14,602 bases of DNA from Lentisphaeria bacterium UBA1784. Lineage in GTDB: Bacteria > Verrucomicrobiota > Lentisphaeria > Victivallales > Victivallaceae. The stretch's first letter is position 1; each line of letters opens with the position of its first letter. The stretch is taken from NCBI GenBank assembly GCA_002315455.1, contig DCGG01000092.1, positions 1 to 14,602 of the forward strand, read 5' to 3'. Position numbers and translations under genes: made by a program. Under the pieces are notes generated by a model. That model searched no databases and had not been told where the DNA came from. It was given only the letters and a program-made list of their open reading frames with translations. Shown one piece after another: positions 1 through 6,721 of this stretch.

Positions 1-158
1 CAGAGGGAGGTGAACTCCGGACAGTCGAACTCAATCACGTAATCCCGGTCGGCATAGAGGTTGTCGAAAGTCTCCAAATGAGCCTCCGACGGATGCTGGG
101 GATAGTGTCTTTCCCCAGCTCCCAGCAGGGTAAGAGCGGAAAATCTTTTTTTATCCAT
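1..158 (-). CDS. queF: NADPH-dependent 7-cyano-7-deazaguanine reductase QueF (N-terminal part, cut by window edge)
   Basis: QueF reduces preQ0 to preQ1, the cytosolic step before the base is inserted into tRNA for queuosine. Only the first 52 residues are present. They show family hallmarks: an LTLLG stretch near residue 9, YPQHPSEAHLETF at about 19-31, and CPEFTSL at about 46-52. In the family the next residue is the catalytic cysteine of SLCPVTGQPD; the window ends after the first two bases (TG) of that codon, which fits Cys. The ATG at 158 has AAAAGG six bases upstream. It is the last visible gene of the minus-strand run, 46 bases after dtd, with folE two genes upstream. A TATATT box near 196-201 may give it a local promoter. 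Identification is secure despite truncation; whether the full gene is intact cannot be seen. Confidence 0.9.
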   Translation of the reverse strand, partial: MDKKRFSALTLLGAGERHYPQHPSEAHLETFDNLYADRDYVIEFDCPEFTSL

Positions 159-195
159 GGTCAGCCTTTTCCCATATTGCGTTTCTTCACCTATT

Positions 196-224
196 AATAT
201 AGCATCAATGCCCCTTGGATTCCA
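196..224 (-). promoter_or_regulatory. possible internal promoter for queF
   Basis: On the minus strand TATATT at 201-196 lies 17 bases after TGGAAT (224-219). The -10 box matches the other promoters of this window exactly, but the -35 box lacks the TTG seen in them. The -35 and spacer fall in the last codons of dtd. A start near 189 would leave about a 30-base leader before the queF ATG at 158. It may add queF expression independent of the upstream operon; the weak -35 keeps confidence low. Confidence 0.3.
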
Positions 225-651
225 CTAAAAAGGTGGCCGGACCGTCGTTTATCAGATGAACTTTCATGTCCGCGCCGAAGATCCCGGTTTCCACCTGCAA
301 TCCGCGGACCCTCAACTGCTCCAGAAAGCGCTCGTAGAGCGGAATGGCCGTCTCCGGTCTCGCCGCCTCCGTGAAGGAGGGACGCCGCCCGGCGGAGGTG
401 TCTCCGTAAAGCGTGAACTGACTGATGACCAGTGCCGCGCCGCCGATATCCAGCAGGGAACGGTTCATCTTGCCCTGGTCGTCCTCGTAGATCCGCAACG
501 TAACGCATTTCTCCGCCACATAGTCCGCATCGGCGGGCATATCGGAGTGGGTCACGCCGAAAAAGATCACCATGCCGGGACCGATCTCACCATGGATCTT
601 GCCGTCGATGACCACTTTGGCCGAGAGACAGCGCTGGACCAGCGCCCTCAT
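205..651 (-). CDS. dtd: D-aminoacyl-tRNA deacylase
   Basis: Dtd hydrolyses D-amino acids (classically D-Tyr) wrongly attached to tRNA, and also clears Gly from tRNA-Ala. It works as a cytosolic homodimer. The 148-residue length is typical. Two signature motifs are intact: SQFTL at residues 77-81, which carries the conserved Thr of the active site, and NDGPAT at 135-140, the Gly-cisPro motif that rejects L-amino acids. The start ATG overlaps the folE stop as ATGA (648-651), so translation is probably coupled to folE; an AAGG sits eight bases upstream inside folE. Its place between folE and queF puts an aminoacyl-tRNA proofreader among queuosine genes. Nothing is truncated or unusual in the protein. 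Confidence 0.96.
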   Translation of the reverse strand: MRALVQRCLSAKVVIDGKIHGEIGPGMVIFFGVTHSDMPADADYVAEKCVTLRIYEDDQGKMNRSLLDIGGAALVISQFTLYGDTSAGRRPSFTEAARPETAIPLYERFLEQLRVRGLQVETGIFGADMKVHLINDGPATFLVESKGH

Positions 652-1196
652 CGGATCAGCCTTGTGAATTCATTGCGGGTGGCGAGTTCTCTGCGGAAAC
701 TCCCCAGCATTGCGCTGGAGGTCATGATGGAGTGCTGTTTTTCCACGCCCCGCATCTGCATGCAGAGGTGCTGGGCTTCGATGACGACGCCGACGCCCTC
801 CGCATCGAGAATCTCCATAATCGCCTGCGAAACCTGCTTTGTCATCCGCTCCTGGATCTGCAACCGCCGCGCGAACATCTCCACGATCCGGGCGACTTTG
901 CTGACGCCGAGAATCTTTTTCTTGGGGATGTAGCCCACGTGGCACTTCCCGAAGAAGGGGAGCATGTGGTGCTCGCAGAGACTGAAGAATTCGATGTCGC
1001 GGACGATCACCATGTCGTCGGACTCCGCCGTGAACAGGGCGCCGTTGACCACCTCCTTCAGGTTCTGGCGGTATCCGCGGGTCAGAAATTGGAGGCTTTT
1101 GGAGACCCGGGCAGGGGTCTTGAGCAACCCCTCCCGTGCCGGGTCCTCGCCAATCGCGAGCAGGATCTGCCGGATCTGTTCTTCCATGGGTTCCAT
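648..1196 (-). CDS. folE: GTP cyclohydrolase I (type IA)
   Basis: FolE converts GTP to 7,8-dihydroneopterin triphosphate, the entry step for both folate and, through QueD/QueE/QueC, preQ0 and queuosine. The 182-residue protein is the usual length. The zinc ligands of the type IA enzyme are present: Cys74 and His77 in CEHH, and Cys145 in QHLCMQMRG. The SLCEHHMLPF and GVSKVARIVE blocks are also intact. The start at 1196 is preferred to Met4 because GAGGAGC lies seven bases upstream; that ribosome site overlaps the stop of rhaA, 12 bases away, pointing to one transcript. The next two genes, dtd and queF, make a role in queuosine supply likely, though folate use cannot be excluded. Confidence 0.97.
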   Translation of the reverse strand: MEPMEEQIRQILLAIGEDPAREGLLKTPARVSKSLQFLTRGYRQNLKEVVNGALFTAESDDMVIVRDIEFFSLCEHHMLPFFGKCHVGYIPKKKILGVSKVARIVEMFARRLQIQERMTKQVSQAIMEILDAEGVGVVIEAQHLCMQMRGVEKQHSIMTSSAMLGSFRRELATRNEFTRLIR

Positions 1197-1208
1197 GACG
1201 GTGGCTCC

Positions 1209-2453
1209 TCAGTTGCGCTTGGAGAGGACCTTCGCCTCGTACTTGCGGACGGTCTCCAGCCATTCGGTGCCCACGGGGACGCCGGCGCGGTTGCAGTATT
1301 CGTCCCAGACCGGTGCGAAGTCCAGCGTGCGGCACTCCTCGAGGAGGGCCAGACGGGCGGTGAAGTCGAAGGTGTTCTCCGCCTTCTTCAACAGCGCGGC
1401 GGGTTCCAGCAGAGCCAGCAGCAGGGCTTTGGACATGTTCCGCATGCCGATGGTCCACGCCGCGATCCGGTTGATGCTGGCGTCGAAGTAATCCAGACCG
1501 ATGTGGACCCGTTTTTCGAAGCCGTGACGGATGATTTCGGAGGCGATGGCCTGCAGTTCGTCGTTGAGTGTGATGACGTGGTCGCTGTCCCACCGTACGC
1601 CCCGGCTCACGTGGAGCAGGATCTCATCGAGGAAGAGCAGACAACTGGAGATCTTGTCGCTGATGACTTCGGTGGGGTGGAAGTGTCCGGCGTCGAGGCA
1701 GAGCAGTTTTTTGTTCTGCACCGCATAGCCGAGGTAGAACTCGCTGGAACCGAAGGTACAACTTTCCGCGCCGATGCCGAAAAGTTTGGATTCCACGGCG
1801 TCGCGGTTGTATTTTTCGTCGATCTTCTCCGCGAAGATTGCATCCAGAGAGTCCTTCAGCCGGGAGCGGGGACTCAGGCGGTCATAGGGGGTATCCTTGT
1901 AGCCGTCTGGGATCCAGATGTTGGTGACGCAGGGATTCTTCAGGGCTTTGCCGATGGCTTCGCCGATGTGGCGGCAACCGATGCAGTGTTTGATCCAGTA
2001 GTTGCGGACGGCCTTGTCCGGATGGGTCAGGGAGAGGCCGTTCTTCATCATGGGGTGGGAGAAGATCGTGGGGTTGAAGTCCAATCCCATCCTGCGCTCC
2101 TTGGCCCACTTGATCCAGTTTGCAAAATCCTTTTCCGTCAGGGCGTCGCGGTCGGTTTTTTTGGAACTTTCCGCATAGATGGCATGGAGGTTCAGCCGTT
2201 TCTTCCCAGGGATGAGGGTCATGGCGAAATCCAGGTCCTGACGCAGTTCTTTGGCGTTTCTGGCGCGTCCGGGGTAGTTTCCGGTGACGGCGAGTCCGCC
2301 ATCCAGAGAACTGGTGTTCTCGAATCCCTGTACGTCGTCGCCCTGCCAGCAGTGCATGGAAACGGCGATGGAATCCAGGCGTTTGAAAGCCTTTTCCACG
2401 TCCACGCCGAGGGCGGCGTAGGAGGCAACGGCGGCATCGAATGACTTTTTCAT
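1209..2453 (-). CDS. rhaA: L-rhamnose isomerase
   Basis: RhaA interconverts L-rhamnose and L-rhamnulose, the first step of rhamnose catabolism, using divalent metal ions in the cytosol. The 414-residue protein aligns from memory along its whole length with the 419-residue E. coli enzyme, including SMHCWQGDDV near 32-41, TGNYPG at 57-62 and KRLNLHAIY at 85-93. Metal and catalytic residues equivalent to E. coli Glu234, Asp267, His270, His294, Asp302, Asp304 and Asp334 are seen as Glu221, Asp254, His257, His281, Asp289, Asp291 and Asp321. The ATG at 2453 has AGGAG seven bases upstream. It lies 37 bases after the ATP-cone gene and 12 bases before folE. No kinase, aldolase or mutarotase gene accompanies it, which is unusual for a rhamnose locus. 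Confidence 0.96.
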   Translation of the reverse strand: MKKSFDAAVASYAALGVDVEKAFKRLDSIAVSMHCWQGDDVQGFENTSSLDGGLAVTGNYPGRARNAKELRQDLDFAMTLIPGKKRLNLHAIYAESSKKTDRDALTEKDFANWIKWAKERRMGLDFNPTIFSHPMMKNGLSLTHPDKAVRNYWIKHCIGCRHIGEAIGKALKNPCVTNIWIPDGYKDTPYDRLSPRSRLKDSLDAIFAEKIDEKYNRDAVESKLFGIGAESCTFGSSEFYLGYAVQNKKLLCLDAGHFHPTEVISDKISSCLLFLDEILLHVSRGVRWDSDHVITLNDELQAIASEIIRHGFEKRVHIGLDYFDASINRIAAWTIGMRNMSKALLLALLEPAALLKKAENTFDFTARLALLEECRTLDFAPVWDEYCNRAGVPVGTEWLETVRKYEAKVLSKRN

Positions 2454-2490
2454 ATTCTTTCTCCTGTGTTTTGAGGTTCTTTTTATGGTT

Positions 2491-3429
2491 TCATTGAAAC
2501 GTCAGTTTGTAGAGGTCGCAGCGGAACTCCGAAGCGAGGGCCGTGGCAAGTTCGGCACCCAGTTGTTCCGCGTGGTCCCGGTCGCCGCCGGAGTATTCCA
2601 CGATGAAGTCCAGCATGTCCGGGATCGCCAGCAACGTAGGCAGTCCCGTCTGCCGGCCGGTCGCCTGAACGATGGCGCTCCGCGCGGATTCCAGTACCTG
2701 ACCGGCATGGTAGAGCAGGGGCTCCAGTTCCAACTCCGTAACGGGGCGCTTCAGTTGAAGGCTCCGGGCAAATTCGTTCATCATGAAAAAGAAGTGAATC
2801 CGCGCAAAAAGTGTGGTGATGCCGCTGATCCGCAGGATCCCCGCCGAGACCAATGGCTTCGCCTCCGCCGGCAGGACGTTGAAAATGTCCTGCCGCGTCA
2901 TGGTCACGGTGGGAGCGTTTCCGCTGAAACGGCATGGCGTCGCGCTGTACATCTTGCGTTCGATATGGCGTGCCAACTCCAGAATGAGGCGGGGCGGAGC
3001 GCTTTCCATTTCCAGTTTTCCGAGGGACTGCAAGGTCTCGTGGAGGACTGCATCGAAACGTTCTTCCGGGCAGGCCAGATGTTTCTGAAGCAGGTCGGCG
3101 ACGGTTTCCCGGGAGGCTCTGATCTCCACGATGCTCTCGGTTCCGTGCTGACGGAAAATCCGGGCCACGTCCGGGAATCCCGTCTCTTCCAGCATGGCGG
3201 TGACGGCGGAGTCCAACTCCCCCCTGCCGAAGACCGGTTCCGGACGGGGCGCGCGGGCAAGGGTGTATTCCACCGCCAAGGCGAAGTCCTCCGCCATGGG
3301 CGAGGATTCCTGCCGGCCCGCCGCAAGAAAGCAGCCGATGAGCCGGGTCTGCAGCGCCAGCGGATCGAAGGGGGTGCGCACCCCGTCGAAATCCTGGATC
3401 TGGACCGGTGAACGTTTCGATTCGGACAT
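2491..3429 (-). CDS. ATP-cone domain protein with an unrecognised helical C-terminal region
   Basis: I do not recognise the full protein. Residues about 8-95 of the 312-residue product look like an ATP-cone, the nucleotide-sensing domain of NrdR and ribonucleotide reductases: a FDGVRTPFD strand-turn, a long helix pair, then ELDSAVTAMLEETGFPDVARIF, which matches the usual IxxxVxxxLxxxGxxxxAxxY pattern. The rest (about 100-312) is predicted mainly helical, with PPRLILELARHIER near 145-158 and a hydrophobic stretch ISGITTLFARIHFFFMM near 201-217 that could be a buried helix. There is no zinc ribbon, so it is not NrdR, and no reductase catalytic core. The start at 3429 has only a weak GGA site; an ATG at 3471 has no ribosome site. 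It heads the run leading into rhaA, folE, dtd and queF. A nucleotide-responsive regulator is conceivable but unproven. Confidence 0.7.
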   Translation of the reverse strand: MSESKRSPVQIQDFDGVRTPFDPLALQTRLIGCFLAAGRQESSPMAEDFALAVEYTLARAPRPEPVFGRGELDSAVTAMLEETGFPDVARIFRQHGTESIVEIRASRETVADLLQKHLACPEERFDAVLHETLQSLGKLEMESAPPRLILELARHIERKMYSATPCRFSGNAPTVTMTRQDIFNVLPAEAKPLVSAGILRISGITTLFARIHFFFMMNEFARSLQLKRPVTELELEPLLYHAGQVLESARSAIVQATGRQTGLPTLLAIPDMLDFIVEYSGGDRDHAEQLGAELATALASEFRCDLYKLTFQ

Positions 3430-3501
3430 CTCTTTTCCGGGACCTTCCTTGAGAATTCCTGACGATTCCATAATATAGACGCGCATCGGACAAATGGATA
3501 T

Positions 3502-3527
3502 GAAGAATATTATCAAAAAATATCTTC
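3502..3527. repeat. imperfect AT-rich inverted repeat in the divergent control region
   Basis: GAAGAATATT (3502-3511) faces AATATCTTC (3519-3527) across a 7-base spacer, complementary except for one bulged base. It would lie in the leader of the minus-strand operon, between the promoter at 3576-3604 and the ATP-cone start. There is no T-tract to make it a terminator. It may be an operator or an RNA hairpin, or chance in an AT-rich leader. Confidence 0.3.
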
Positions 3528-3575
3528 CGCTATCCTTTTCTGCCTGCCGTTATCCGCAAAAAAAGATCATGGGAG

Positions 3576-3604
3576 AATATAGCCGGAGTTTTCCAAGAAA
3601 TCAA
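3576..3604 (-). promoter_or_regulatory. promoter for the ATP-cone/rhaA/folE/dtd/queF run
   Basis: On the minus strand TTGATT (3604-3599) and TATATT (3581-3576) are separated by exactly 17 bases, the same design as three other promoters here. A start near 3569 gives a leader of about 140 bases before the ATG at 3429. A second TATATT at 3477-3472 lacks a recognisable -35 box. The rest of the 267-base gap between the divergent genes (3430-3696) holds the imperfect repeat at 3502-3527 and a weak pepF promoter; I see no small gene in it. Confidence 0.65.
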
Positions 3605-3625
3605 TCCGAAATCCTGCCGAAAGCC

Positions 3626-3656
3626 TTGATTTTTTTTGAGGGAGCAGTACTTTATA
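3626..3656 (+). promoter_or_regulatory. weak candidate promoter for pepF-hydE
   Basis: TTGATT at 3626-3631 is followed after 19 bases by TTTATA at 3651-3656, about 40 bases before the pepF ATG. The spacing is longer than the 17 bases seen elsewhere in this window and the -10 box is imperfect. TACTTT at 3648-3653, 16 bases after the -35, is an alternative. Some promoter must lie here because the gene upstream is divergent. Confidence 0.35.
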
Positions 3657-3696
3657 GAACGATAGTGAAAATCTTTTCCGACAGGAGACCTCGACA

Positions 3697-5472
3697 ATGA
3701 AACAGATTTTGGAACCCACCTGGGACCTTTCCCCGCTTTATGCGGACAACGACGCATGGGAAAAAGATTTTTTCCGGATCCGTCCGCTGGCAGAAAAATT
3801 TGCCTCTTACCGCGGACGGCTGGCCGAATCTCCGGCGGTGCTGGCGGAAGCCATCGCCGCGCAGGATGATTTCTCCCGGCTTGCGGAGAAGTGCTATTCC
3901 TACGCCCATCTTCGTTCCGACGAGAACACCTCCAACAACGCCAATCGGGCCAGGGTGGACCGATTGGAGGGACTCTTCGCGGAACTTTCTCCGCTGGAGA
4001 GCTGGTTCGACCCCGAAGTCATGGCCATCGACGAGAAGAGAATGAAGTCCTTTCTGGACAGCCCGGAACTGGCGCTCTATCGCCGCAGCCTGCTGGAACT
4101 GCTGCAGGAACGCAAACACATCCTCAGCGACAAGGAGGAGGCTCTCCTCGGGACGCTCTCCGAAGTGATGGGCGCGTCCAACAAGATCTTCGGCATCCTC
4201 AATGATTCCGATCTCGCCTTCGGAAGGATCAAGGGCGAAAACGGACGCACCGTCGAGGTGACCCACGGCAGTTACGGGCGTCTGGTCGAGTCCGAGGACC
4301 GGGAGGTGCGCCGCCGCGCCTTCCACCGGATGTATGCCGCCTACCGGGGCAAGCGCAACACTTTTGCCGCCACGCTGGACGCCACCGTCCGCCGGCACGT
4401 GACCATGGCCAAGGTGCGGAACTATCCCTCTGCTCTTGCGCAGGCGCTGGAACCGGATCGGGTCCCCGAAAGCGTTTACCGCGATCTGGTCACCAACGTC
4501 CGCACCGGTTTGCCCGCCTTCTACGACTACATGGAACTCCGTCGGGAAGTGATGGGATTGGAGAAACTGGATATGTATGACATGCTCAATCCGCTGATCC
4601 CCAAGTGCAGCCGGGAGTACTCTTTCGACGAGGCGTTCGAACTTGTCCGGGCGGCCCTTGCTCCCATGGGAGGGGAGTATCTCTCCAAGTTGGATCTCGC
4701 CCGCAGCCAGCGCTGGATCGACGTCCCCGCCCGGAAGGGGAAACGTTCCGGCGCCTACTCCGGCGGATGCTACGACAGTTATCCCTATCTGCTGCTGAAC
4801 CACAACGGCACGTTGGACAGCGTCTTTACCCTCGCACACGAACTGGGGCATTCGCTCCACAGTTACTACAGCAACGCCAGCCAGCCCTACCACTACGCGG
4901 ACTACGAGATCTTCGTGGCGGAGGTCGCCAGCACCACCAACGAGATCCTGCTTTCGGAGTATCTGCTGGCCAATACCGACGATCCGGCTTTCCGCTGCTA
5001 CCTTCTGAGCCATCTGGCCAATGACATCCGCAGCACGGTCTATCGGCAGACCATGTTTGCGGAGTTCGAACTTCTGATCCACGAACTCGCGGCACAGGGC
5101 GAACCTCTGACGGCGGACCTGCTTTCTGAAAAATATTACGGCCTCAACAGGATCTACTACGGCGATGCGGTGGAGCCGGATCAGGACATCGAACTGGAAT
5201 GGGCGCGGATCCCTCACTTCTATTACAACTTCTACGTCTATAAATACGCCACCGGGATGTCCACAGCGCTTCTGCTTGCGAAGAACATCCTTGCCGGCGA
5301 TCCTGCCAAGCGGGACGCCTACTTCGGCTTCCTGAAAGCCGGGGACTCCAAGGACGTTCTCGACATCATGCGGGACGCCGGAGTGGATCTCTCCAGACCG
5401 GAGCCGGTGGAGAATGCCGTCGCCCAGTTTGGGAAGATCGTCGGTCAACTGCGGAAAGAGATGGGCCGATGA
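3697..5472 (+). CDS. pepF: oligoendopeptidase F, M3B zinc peptidase
   Basis: PepF-type enzymes cut short peptides (roughly 7-17 residues) in the cytosol. The 591-residue length matches the family. The zinc site is intact: HELGH at residues 381-385 within FTLAHELGHSLHSYYS, and the third ligand Glu409 in FVAEVASTTNE. The N-terminal helical half (about 1-200) carries the PepF-type SYAHLRSDENTSN region, and GAYSGGCYDSYPYLLLN at about 353-369 precedes the catalytic helix. The ATG at 3697 is preceded by AGGAG nine bases upstream. The stop overlaps the hydE start as ATGA, so the two are one transcript and probably translationally coupled. No signal peptide is seen. Coupling to a hydrogenase maturase has no obvious metabolic reason. 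Confidence 0.95.
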   Translation: MKQILEPTWDLSPLYADNDAWEKDFFRIRPLAEKFASYRGRLAESPAVLAEAIAAQDDFSRLAEKCYSYAHLRSDENTSNNANRARVDRLEGLFAELSPLESWFDPEVMAIDEKRMKSFLDSPELALYRRSLLELLQERKHILSDKEEALLGTLSEVMGASNKIFGILNDSDLAFGRIKGENGRTVEVTHGSYGRLVESEDREVRRRAFHRMYAAYRGKRNTFAATLDATVRRHVTMAKVRNYPSALAQALEPDRVPESVYRDLVTNVRTGLPAFYDYMELRREVMGLEKLDMYDMLNPLIPKCSREYSFDEAFELVRAALAPMGGEYLSKLDLARSQRWIDVPARKGKRSGAYSGGCYDSYPYLLLNHNGTLDSVFTLAHELGHSLHSYYSNASQPYHYADYEIFVAEVASTTNEILLSEYLLANTDDPAFRCYLLSHLANDIRSTVYRQTMFAEFELLIHELAAQGEPLTADLLSEKYYGLNRIYYGDAVEPDQDIELEWARIPHFYYNFYVYKYATGMSTALLLAKNILAGDPAKRDAYFGFLKAGDSKDVLDIMRDAGVDLSRPEPVENAVAQFGKIVGQLRKEMGR

Positions 5473-6563
5473 ACCTCCCGACGATCCTCGCCAGGGCATC
5501 CGCAGGGAGCGTGCTTTCTCCGGGGGAATTGACGGCTCTGCTTTCCCTCCGTACTCCGGAGGAGCGGAAACTCCTGCGGCAGACCGCCTATGCGCTGAAA
5601 CTCCGGACCGTGGGCAATCAGGTCCATCTCCGCGGATTGATCGAGTTCTCCAACGTCTGCACCCGGAACTGTCTCTACTGCGGCATCCGCCGGAGCAACG
5701 AAAAGATCCATCGATTCTGCCTCACAGAAGATGAGATCCTCTCTGCGGGGAGGCTGGCGGTGGGGTTCGGCTACGGATCGGTAGTGATCCAAAGCGGGGA
5801 GCGGCAGGACGCCGTCTTCACGGAGTTCGTCACCCGGGTGGTGGCGGGACTGCGCACCATCCCCGGCATGGGCGGCATCACCCTCTCCTGCGGGGAGGAG
5901 TCCGAGGCGGTCTATCGGCGCTGGAGGGAGGCAGGAGCCGACCGCTATCTCCTGCGGATCGAGAGTTCCGATCCGGACTTATTCCATAAGATCCATCCTG
6001 CCGGGACCAGTTTCGGGGCCAGGGTGGATGCTCTCCGGCGTCTCCGCGCCTGCGACTATCAGGTGGGGACCGGAGTGATGATCGGCCTCCCCGGGCAGAC
6101 TCCGGAGCAGTTGGCGCGGGACGTGGAGTTCTTCCGCACCATGGACATCGACATGATCGGCATGGGACCATGGCAGCCTCACAAAGATGCTCCGCTGGCG
6201 GACACGCTTCCCGAAACTCCGGAGCGGGAACGGGAACGGTTGGAACTGGCGCTTGACATGATCGCCTGCACCCGGCTTCAACTGAAGGACGTGAATATCG
6301 CCGCCGCCACCGCACTGCAGGCCATCGATCCGGAACACGGACGGCAGTCCGGCCTGCTCGCGGGGGCAAACGTGATGATGCCCAATACCGGCGGCGTGGA
6401 ACACCGTCGGGAATACACCCTTTACAACGGCAAGCCGGGACTGGACGAGAATGCGCAGGAGACCAGGGATGCACTGGAGCGCTCCATCCGCGCCATCGGC
6501 GAAGAGATCGCTTATGCAGAGCCGGGGACCAGCCCCCATTACACGGCGCGGAAAAACCGTTAG
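5469..6563 (+). CDS. hydE: [FeFe]-hydrogenase H-cluster maturase HydE (radical SAM)
   Basis: HydE is a radical SAM enzyme that works with HydG and HydF to build the diiron subcluster of [FeFe] hydrogenase. The cluster motif CTRNCLYC is at residues 64-71 (Cys64, Cys68, Cys71), in the typical context RGLIEFSNVC...CGIRR. Further HydE-like blocks are VVIQSGE, TLSCGEE, EAGADRYLLRIES, GVMIGLPGQT, and DIDMIGMGPWQPHKDAPLA. The auxiliary C-terminal cluster cysteines seen in the Thermotoga enzyme are absent: there is no cysteine after the ACTRLQ segment, as in many HydE proteins. Length 364 is normal. It begins inside the pepF stop (ATGA). HydF, HydG and a hydrogenase are not in the window. The related PylB (methylornithine synthase) is less likely given the motifs. 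Confidence 0.88.
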   Translation: MNLPTILARASAGSVLSPGELTALLSLRTPEERKLLRQTAYALKLRTVGNQVHLRGLIEFSNVCTRNCLYCGIRRSNEKIHRFCLTEDEILSAGRLAVGFGYGSVVIQSGERQDAVFTEFVTRVVAGLRTIPGMGGITLSCGEESEAVYRRWREAGADRYLLRIESSDPDLFHKIHPAGTSFGARVDALRRLRACDYQVGTGVMIGLPGQTPEQLARDVEFFRTMDIDMIGMGPWQPHKDAPLADTLPETPERERERLELALDMIACTRLQLKDVNIAAATALQAIDPEHGRQSGLLAGANVMMPNTGGVEHRREYTLYNGKPGLDENAQETRDALERSIRAIGEEIAYAEPGTSPHYTARKNR

Positions 6564-6580
6564 ATACGGGTCGTTTCCAG

Positions 6581-6609
6581 TTGAAAAAAGAGGGTTTTCA
6601 GAGTATATT
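6581..6609 (+). promoter_or_regulatory. promoter for the DEAD-box helicase
   Basis: TTGAAA at 6581-6586 and TATATT at 6604-6609 are separated by exactly 17 bases. A transcript should start near 6616, giving a leader of about 106 bases before the ATG at 6722. The box begins only 18 bases after the hydE stop and lies upstream of the terminator-like hairpin at 6641-6663. Confidence 0.7.
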
Positions 6610-6640
6610 ACAACGTTGTCATCCAAGATGTGTGATGCGG

Positions 6641-6663
6641 ACCGGCGCGTTGCCGGTTTTTTT
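6641..6663 (+). terminator. intrinsic terminator-like hairpin in the helicase leader
   Basis: ACCGGC (6641-6646) and GCCGGT (6652-6657) form a 6-base-pair GC-rich stem with a 5-base loop, followed at once by seven T residues (6657-6663). It is the only canonical Rho-independent terminator I find. It could end pepF-hydE transcripts about 80 bases past hydE. It also lies downstream of the helicase promoter, so helicase transcripts must read through it. CCGGTT (6653-6658) can also pair with AACCGG (6669-6674), an alternative fold in readthrough RNA. Confidence 0.65.
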
Positions 6664-6721
6664 GTTTGAACCGGAGCAGGAAGGGCGTTCTTTCCTCCTC
6701 CCCGGCAGAAAGGATTTGATG

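Noticed and set aside
3430..3516. Earlier starts for the ATP-cone protein (TTG at 3516, ATG at 3471)
   Set aside because: Neither has a convincing ribosome site, and the ATP-cone begins only about eight residues after the 3429 start. The choice is not certain, because the 3429 site is also weak.
6653..6674. CCGGTT/AACCGG pairing as a classical antiterminator for the 6641-6663 hairpin
   Set aside because: Its 3' arm is transcribed only after polymerase has passed the T-tract, too late to stop termination. It may still refold readthrough RNA.
6581..6721. In-frame N-terminal extension of the helicase back to 6581
   Set aside because: It coincides with the promoter and would place the terminator hairpin inside the coding region; the ribosome site and the Q-motif spacing fit 6722.
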